Program-made: the position numbers and the translations under genes
Source of the DNA: Patescibacteria group bacterium
Lineage (GTDB): Bacteria; Patescibacteriota; Dojkabacteria; SC72; T1SED10-24
DNA: 10,147 nucleotides
Direction of reading: 5' to 3'
NCBI GenBank assembly: GCA_007136035.1
Contig: SLHS01000010.1
Span: forward strand, 1-10,147
Shown: in pieces, positions 5,422 to 10,147 of the stretch
Numbering within the stretch: the stretch's first letter is position 1
Layout: each line of letters begins with the position of its first letter
Notes under the pieces: model-generated
The model's database searches: none
The model's input: only the letters and a program-made list of their open reading frames with translations
What the model was told of the DNA's origin: nothing

Positions 5422-8400
5422 ATGAAAAATTATGCTATTTTCACCCTCATATGCTTTCTCTTCCTTTTCGGTTTTGTTCTAACCCCCAAAGGTTCTCTGG
5501 CAGAAAATTTCCAAGAGGAAGTAGAACGCTTCTTTGGTGGGAATGCACCTCGTGAATTTGAAAATGAAGAAGATTTGATGCGTTATTTAATGAGAGATGA
5601 AGAAATAGAGGAAAACGACGAAGAAGAACACGAAGTAAGTGACTGTTTCAATTATTATGAATTTCAGAGTATACAAATTAATATTAGTCCAGAAAAAAAT
5701 TCTTTCGTAGCAGGGGAAAAAATAACTTTTGTTGGTGAGATTAAGAATGAAAACCCTTACCCTATATTCAATGGATATCTATATGCAAGAATTGCTGAAA
5801 AAAATCCCAACTACTTTGAAGAAGGTCATAATATTGTTGACGAATTCTTTGCTTTAGGACCAATTGCTGTGGACACAGAATCTTCATTACCTACTTCTTT
5901 TACTTGGGAAGTACCCAAAAATCTAAAATTTGGTGAATATACAATAGATTATTTCTTCTCCGTTAATAAAAGGATGAATCTTGCAGGCTTACCATTTACA
6001 AATGAAATAATTGGTAGTTTCTCCGATTTTACAATATCTTCTAATCAAGAAGGTAAAGTGTATTTTTTGAAAGAATCTACAAAAGTAAATAACGAGAAGT
6101 ACAACCATATCGGAGATTGGCCCTTTTTAAATTCTGGGGATGAAGCTATTATTACGCAAGACATTGTAAATACAGCCAATGAAGATTTGGAAACAACAAT
6201 TTCATATGCACTGTATTTTTGGGATAGTCTAGATCCAAAAGACCTTATTTCTTCCGAAACTGAAAACATAGTTTTAAAATCAGGAGAGAGGAAAACACTA
6301 ACATATAAAATTCCACAAATTGAAGAGAGTGTCTACTATCTTCGAATTGTAGCAGAAAATGAGAATGAGACGAAATCTATAATAAACATTAGAGTTACTT
6401 CCGATGTCTCTAAACCTCGCATAAATTACTTCGGTTTGAATAAATTCCCTATACAGGAAGGAGACTCTGCTACCCTGTACTCTTGCTTTCACAATACTTC
6501 ATATAGCCCACCACCTGCAGGGGAATTAGTCTTAGTAGCAAAAGATAAAATGGGGCAAGAAATAGCAAGAGTTGATTATGAAGGGATCATACCTTCGGAA
6601 ATTTTTTCCCATAAGACCCTTTTTACAGCAAATTCCGATTTGGAGTATTTGGTATTAGAACAAAAACTTCATGATGAAAATGGTTCAATGATAGAGCATC
6701 AGGAAATAGTTTACGATTTGTCCCTGCTAAGAGATGACATTGAAGAAAGTATGGAAGTCGAAGAAGAAGTATTTACTGACTACGTTATCTATATTTATAT
6801 TGCAATTGTTATTTTTACATTACTAACAATACTCCTCATTTGGTTTCTTCTTAAACCTCTATTTGAAAGAAAAGGTGTAAATAACAAGATTAGCAGTCTA
6901 ATAATATTATTGGCTATATTGTTAAATTTCTTCTTATTTTCACCCCAAAATTCTAACGCTCAATCTACAATAGAGAATTTTAAAAAAGAACAAGGTTTAC
7001 TTGTTAACGAAACTTTTCATACAACTTTTACAAGAAGAGCTGTTATACAAGCACATGGATTTCCAAATAATAGTATGACAATGCTTCACTTGACACCAAA
7101 TGTTATTGATGGAGGTGTATCCTATCGATATAACATAGGTACAACAGCTAACAGACCTCTTCTCGCGATTGGTGACAAAGTTGATTTTACTTACAATACT
7201 AAAGACTTTTATTACCTTTCCGGAGCAGTATATGATACTCCTCATTTAGGGCAAAGAATCACAATACAAGGTAAATCCACATTAAAAATGGAAGCCGCGA
7301 AATGGGTGTCTGGAGGAGATGCATCCATTGAAAGAATATGTCCATATTGGGAAGACGGAGATTTTGTTGCACCTTCTAATTGTGTCGGTGGTACACTAAA
7401 TTGCGAATCCGATTTTTCACACGATTGGCAACATCGAGGAGAGCTTGATTGGTACACGGAATATTTAAAAATGTATTCGAACGATAATCTCGTACAAACC
7501 TTTCCTTCAGGTGGCGATTATAGACCTGGGTATCAAAAAGAGCCTGATATACCTCAACCTTTACCCACAACATCCGACGATCCTAATATAATAGATTGTT
7601 CCGAAGGAATATGTGTAGCCGTTGGTCCAGGCATTACAACCTTAAGACCTAGTATTAGTTCATCATATGTAATCTTAGGTTACAGCTGCCCTATACCAAT
7701 ACGTAATGTGGAAATTCTTTTTCCAGGATTTAATCCCACTTGGGAATTTGAAGTGGTGGAAGAAATTAGTCCAGAAATACCTTTATGTGGTGATTTTCAC
7801 GGGCAAGAATTCCCACCAGACCAAGGGTGGCCTCCAATCGAACCTTCATCATTTTGTGAACAAGGAGAATTACACGAAGATTATGTACCTCAACCAGATC
7901 CACCACCCTCTGAGTGGAGATGTGTAGGCAGCGATAATAGCGAAATTACTTGTAAAGCTGGTGTAACAGAACCCAAAACCGATGCTACTTGTGGAACTTA
8001 TGACAATAGAACTTATCCTGGAAATGTACCTAATTGTGAATGGATAGATGGACCAGCTTTTCAAGATCCAACATGGCCTCAACATTGTTGGGACGAGCAT
8101 CCTGACGGGGAAGGTACTTTTTGTGCTTCAGGAGAACCCAGACCTATAGAACCAGACTTTCCTCACCCTGGCTCAGGAACTTTTTGGTATTGTGTGAATG
8201 AGGAAACAATGGATATTTCTGACGAATGTTTCGCTGATAGACATATGGTTGAACCTTGGATTACAACTATAGGTGGACTGGTACACATAGAAGAAGACAT
8301 AAATTTAGAATTAAGAGATTTATTGTATAAAAATATATTGGGCAGAGAAGTAGTATCAGAATACAATAAAACAGCAATATCTAGTGAACTATTAACATCT

Positions 8401-9063
8401 TCAAAATCTCTACCTTTGGGAGGTGAAGAACCGACCAAGGAATTAGGTTGGGGTGAAAAAATATACACTATGGGTGGATATAATAAGCAAATAAATAGAC
8501 CTTGGTATGATATGTTATTAAATAGAGCACAAACCAGAAATCCATCAGGCATTTTGTGGACAGAAGTAACACAAGAAGAAGAACTCGATTTAGAAAAATG
8601 TAAAGATGAAGAGAACCATATTTATTTTATAAAAACAGAAAAATTTGAAATTGACCCTTCAATTTATAAAGATTTAGCAAATAATGAAAAAGATGGATGT
8701 ATATTCATAGTACATCAAGAAACAGAGGTAGCTATAACACAGGGAGACTATGAATCTGAAAATAAAGAAAATGTAAAATACGATATTGTACGAGGCTTTT
8801 TTCTAGTAGATGGTACTATAACTATAGAAGATGATGAAGAGGGGGAAGCCCTTGGATTTGGCAAACCAAAAGATGGTGTAAAAGTAGTTGGTGGATTATT
8901 TGCAACAGGAAGTGAGCAATCAATTAAATTAAATAGAAATCTCGGTATGTATAATTTAAAAAATCCTGCATTGATAGTTTTCTATGACATTCGCTATTCC
9001 AACATAGCCCGCGAAGTTTTTGGAGACATTGGTTATATTAGAGACATTGGTTTTAGAGAATAA
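5422..9063 (+). CDS. Giant multidomain secreted surface protein with internal signal peptide
   Basis: From ATG 5422 the protein has 1213 residues. Residues 1-27 are a signal peptide ending S-L-A. An acidic stretch (about 40-72) is followed by three Ig/CARDB-like beta regions (about 80-208, 215-328, 334-436). A membrane helix YVIYIYIAIVIFTLLTILLI (from 454) leads into a basic loop KPLFERKGVNNK (478-489) and a second hydrophobic helix that ends like a signal peptide, N-S-N-A before Q514. The second half contains a beta-rich region with Cys from residue 640, then two tandem Cys modules (about 789-856 and 857-940) with the pattern C-G, F-C-x-x-G, W-x-C, C-x-A. After PWITTIGGLVHI (945-956) comes a C-terminal domain ending in VRGFFLVDGTITI and LNRNLGMYNLKNPALIVFYDIRY. 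That ending resembles the L-x-R-(D/N)-L-x-x-x-N-x-x-(N/T)-P-A-x-x-x-x-Y-(D/R) tail of CPR surface proteins. An adhesin or pilus-linked role is inferred from the prepilin gene upstream. The protein looks like two secreted proteins fused in frame. TTG 5407 is the alternative start. Confidence 0.82.
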   Translation: MKNYAIFTLICFLFLFGFVLTPKGSLAENFQEEVERFFGGNAPREFENEEDLMRYLMRDEEIEENDEEEHEVSDCFNYYEFQSIQINISPEKNSFVAGEKITFVGEIKNENPYPIFNGYLYARIAEKNPNYFEEGHNIVDEFFALGPIAVDTESSLPTSFTWEVPKNLKFGEYTIDYFFSVNKRMNLAGLPFTNEIIGSFSDFTISSNQEGKVYFLKESTKVNNEKYNHIGDWPFLNSGDEAIITQDIVNTANEDLETTISYALYFWDSLDPKDLISSETENIVLKSGERKTLTYKIPQIEESVYYLRIVAENENETKSIINIRVTSDVSKPRINYFGLNKFPIQEGDSATLYSCFHNTSYSPPPAGELVLVAKDKMGQEIARVDYEGIIPSEIFSHKTLFTANSDLEYLVLEQKLHDENGSMIEHQEIVYDLSLLRDDIEESMEVEEEVFTDYVIYIYIAIVIFTLLTILLIWFLLKPLFERKGVNNKISSLIILLAILLNFFLFSPQNSNAQSTIENFKKEQGLLVNETFHTTFTRRAVIQAHGFPNNSMTMLHLTPNVIDGGVSYRYNIGTTANRPLLAIGDKVDFTYNTKDFYYLSGAVYDTPHLGQRITIQGKSTLKMEAAKWVSGGDASIERICPYWEDGDFVAPSNCVGGTLNCESDFSHDWQHRGELDWYTEYLKMYSNDNLVQTFPSGGDYRPGYQKEPDIPQPLPTTSDDPNIIDCSEGICVAVGPGITTLRPSISSSYVILGYSCPIPIRNVEILFPGFNPTWEFEVVEEISPEIPLCGDFHGQEFPPDQGWPPIEPSSFCEQGELHEDYVPQPDPPPSEWRCVGSDNSEITCKAGVTEPKTDATCGTYDNRTYPGNVPNCEWIDGPAFQDPTWPQHCWDEHPDGEGTFCASGEPRPIEPDFPHPGSGTFWYCVNEETMDISDECFADRHMVEPWITTIGGLVHIEEDINLELRDLLYKNILGREVVSEYNKTAISSELLTSSKSLPLGGEEPTKELGWGEKIYTMGGYNKQINRPWYDMLLNRAQTRNPSGILWTEVTQEEELDLEKCKDEENHIYFIKTEKFEIDPSIYKDLANNEKDGCIFIVHQETEVAITQGDYESENKENVKYDIVRGFFLVDGTITIEDDEEGEALGFGKPKDGVKVVGGLFATGSEQSIKLNRNLGMYNLKNPALIVFYDIRYSNIAREVFGDIGYIRDIGFRE

Positions 9064-9096
9064 AAATATAAAAATTCAGCCAAAACCTCTATCTAT

Positions 9097-9135
9097 AAAA
9101 AGCCCTGGGGTTCTAAATTTCCCCCAAGGCCTTTT
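9097..9135. terminator. Bidirectional intrinsic terminator between convergent genes
   Basis: AAAAAGCCCTGGGG, a loop of about 10 nt and CCCCCAAGGCCTTTT form a hairpin: a four-pair GC stem next to the loop, then T-A, a mismatch, three GC pairs, another mismatch and four A-T pairs. It is flanked by A residues on the left and T residues on the right, so it can stop transcription from the surface-protein gene (plus) and from the MscS-like gene (minus). Confidence 0.8.
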
Positions 9136-9148
9136 AAAATTCTATCTA

Positions 9149-9844
9149 TTACTTCCTTGGCTTCATTTCTCCTTCAACCCAATCTAATACCTTTGAAGCA
9201 TGCTCTCTACCACCCAATCCAAAAGCTAAACCACCTGCAATAGCTACCATAGCTACAAATCCTGTGAAGAGAATTTGAATAAGTTCGGCAGCAACACCAA
9301 GCTGCACTAATGCAGCTAGTAAAGCAAACACAAAAATCGCTGTTTTGGCTAAACTACCAAGAAATGTAGCAACTCTTTGAGTAAATGCCATAGTTTTTAG
9401 AGAATTTTCTACAGCATCTTTGAACACTTTACCTACAACTAAACCAACAGCTAAAATTGCAATAGCCACTATTACATTAGGTAAATACAACACTAATCTT
9501 TCTAAGAACAGTGTTAGTTGCTCAATATTCAAAATATCAACAACTACTACTAGAGTTACAATATAAAAGAACCACTTAACAAGCCACTCTGTCAAAGCAG
9601 CAAAATTTAAAGAAATTCCTATTTTTTTTACTTCTTTCTTTACCCCAATCTTCTCTGTTAATTTATCAACTCTAACTAGAGTTATAACTTTACCAGCGAA
9701 CTTACCTAGAAGAGCAGAAATTATCAAACCGAGAATTAAGACCAAAAGGGCGCTAAAAAAAGTCGGAGCGAAATCCGCCACACTAGCCCAAAGATTCTCC
9801 ATGGACTCTGTGAAGCTAGCTCCTAGTTCTTCTAACCATGTCAT
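9149..9844 (-). CDS. MscS-like conserved-TM-helix membrane protein
   Basis: A 231-residue membrane protein of the conserved TM helix (CmpX / small-conductance mechanosensitive channel-like) group. Hydrophobic helices are near residues 25-49, 86-104, 118-140, 159-182 and 188-211. The repeated pattern P-x-x-x-x-A-x-x-x-L-x-x-G appears twice (SALLVLILGLIISALLGK and NVIVAIAILAVGLVVGKVFK), as in TM-helix repeats. The last helix ends GGLAFGLGGREHASKVLD, the family signature that resembles the pore-lining helix end of MscS, but the cytoplasmic beta domain of true MscS is absent and the chain ends 14 residues later. CPR homologues I know have a similar length, so this is probably complete. A role in osmotic release or membrane stability is inferred. 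The start at ATG 9844 is the natural one; no Shine-Dalgarno sequence is visible. It is convergent with the surface-protein gene. Confidence 0.85.
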   Translation of the reverse strand: MTWLEELGASFTESMENLWASVADFAPTFFSALLVLILGLIISALLGKFAGKVITLVRVDKLTEKIGVKKEVKKIGISLNFAALTEWLVKWFFYIVTLVVVVDILNIEQLTLFLERLVLYLPNVIVAIAILAVGLVVGKVFKDAVENSLKTMAFTQRVATFLGSLAKTAIFVFALLAALVQLGVAAELIQILFTGFVAMVAIAGGLAFGLGGREHASKVLDWVEGEMKPRK

Positions 9845-9871
9845 AGACTTAAAATTTAAAATTTATATAAG

Positions 9872-9888
9872 CTACACCCTGAGTGTAG
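9872..9888. promoter_or_regulatory. 6-bp perfect inverted repeat over the MscS-like -10 box
   Basis: CTACAC, 5 nt, GTGTAG. The dyad overlaps the candidate -10 box of the minus-strand promoter, so it could be an operator. In the mRNA it could form only a short hairpin at the very 5' end. Confidence 0.35.
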
Positions 9889-9910
9889 TACAAACTCTAA
9901 AACATTTCAA
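9882..9910 (-). promoter_or_regulatory. Candidate promoter of the MscS-like gene
   Basis: On the minus strand TTGAAA (9905-9910), a spacer of exactly 17 nt and TACACT (9882-9887) match the sigma70 consensus at 5 of 6 and 4 of 6 positions. It would give a leader of about 30 nt before ATG 9844. Confidence 0.45.
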
Positions 9911-9959
9911 GTTATGATATATAAACTACAATACACTATTTTTCTATAAGACAAAAGAG

Positions 9960-10147
9960 TTAAATAAAAGTTACCTCATCTTCATCTTGTTCGTCATCAG
10001 AAATATCCTCATACATTTCTGCACTTGGTATTGCAACCATAATTTCGGGAAAATATTTATCTAGTAACTCTAAATCTTCGTCTGCTATTTTAATTAAAAA
10101 TTCTTTATCTAAATCAGACAACTCTTTATCTTCAAAAGACTCAAAAA
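9960..10147 (-). CDS. Acidic C-terminus of an unknown protein (5' end outside window)
   Basis: An open minus-strand frame runs from the window edge to a TAA at 9960-9962 and encodes the last 61 residues of a protein. It includes LDKEFLIKIADEDLELLDKY and FPEIMVAIPSAEMYEDI and ends in the strongly acidic SDDEQDEDEVTFI. Frame openness and regular helical character support coding. I do not recognise the family. It has no membrane segment in the visible part. It lies 115 nt upstream of the MscS-like gene on the same strand, but that gene has its own candidate promoter, and no terminator hairpin is visible between them. Confidence 0.6.
   Translation of the reverse strand, partial: FESFEDKELSDLDKEFLIKIADEDLELLDKYFPEIMVAIPSAEMYEDISDDEQDEDEVTFI

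Noticed and set aside
8163..8552. 129-codon minus-strand open frame within the large surface-protein gene
   Set aside because: The plus-strand frame is continuous and recognisable through this region. The minus translation has no family pattern and no ribosome binding site.

Overview
The window is AT-rich (roughly one third G+C by eye) with compact genes. Several gene families in it are typical of Patescibacteria/CPR bacteria: a DUF5674 protein paired with a small coupled partner, a conserved-TM-helix MscS-like protein, and a prepilin-like gene followed by a giant Cys-containing secreted protein. My best guess is a low-GC Patescibacteria genome or MAG contig, possibly of the Dojkabacteria/Microgenomates kind. 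No rRNA or tRNA is present to confirm this. The standard bacterial code fits: TGA is not read as sense in any gene, and all stops used are TAA or TAG.

Layout. Positions 1-534 hold the 3' part of an Erg6/SMT-like SAM methyltransferase, broken by a one-base frameshift at an A8 run. Positions 535-724 are a regulatory gap with a G-rich repeat, an extended -10 box, three 12-bp repeats, a 7-bp inverted repeat and a perfect consensus promoter. The Fic AMPylase with winged helix follows at 725-1732. On the minus strand at 1798-2477 lie a DUF5674 gene and a coupled 110-codon partner. Positions 2554-2953 are a scar: the C-terminal remnant of an S66 LD-carboxypeptidase (minus) abuts, head to head, the C-terminal remnant of a nucleoside 2-deoxyribosyltransferase-like gene (plus). 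A nitroreductase (2987-3505) and a long TspO/MBR-type membrane protein (3583-4377) follow. Positions 4463-9063 carry a PilX/prepilin-like gene and a 1213-residue secreted protein. A bidirectional terminator at 9097-9135 separates these from a convergent MscS-like membrane protein (9149-9844, minus). The 3' end of an unknown acidic protein (9960-10147, minus) closes the window.

How the genes relate. The 4463-9063 pair looks like a cell-surface module: the pilin-like protein and the large protein are both exported, and the large one looks like an in-frame fusion of two secreted proteins, with an internal membrane anchor followed by an internal signal peptide. The 500-3000 region looks like accessory DNA, with gene remnants, a Fic gene under its own operator-like site, and three copies of an unexplained intergenic repeat in one orientation. 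Three genes (Fic, DUF5674, nitroreductase) have a -10 box only 5-7 nt before the start codon and no Shine-Dalgarno sequence, which suggests leaderless transcripts.

Most unusual: the three-copy G-rich repeat, the internal signal peptide in the 1213-residue protein, the head-to-head remnant junction near 2778, and the promoter/operator design in front of the Fic gene.
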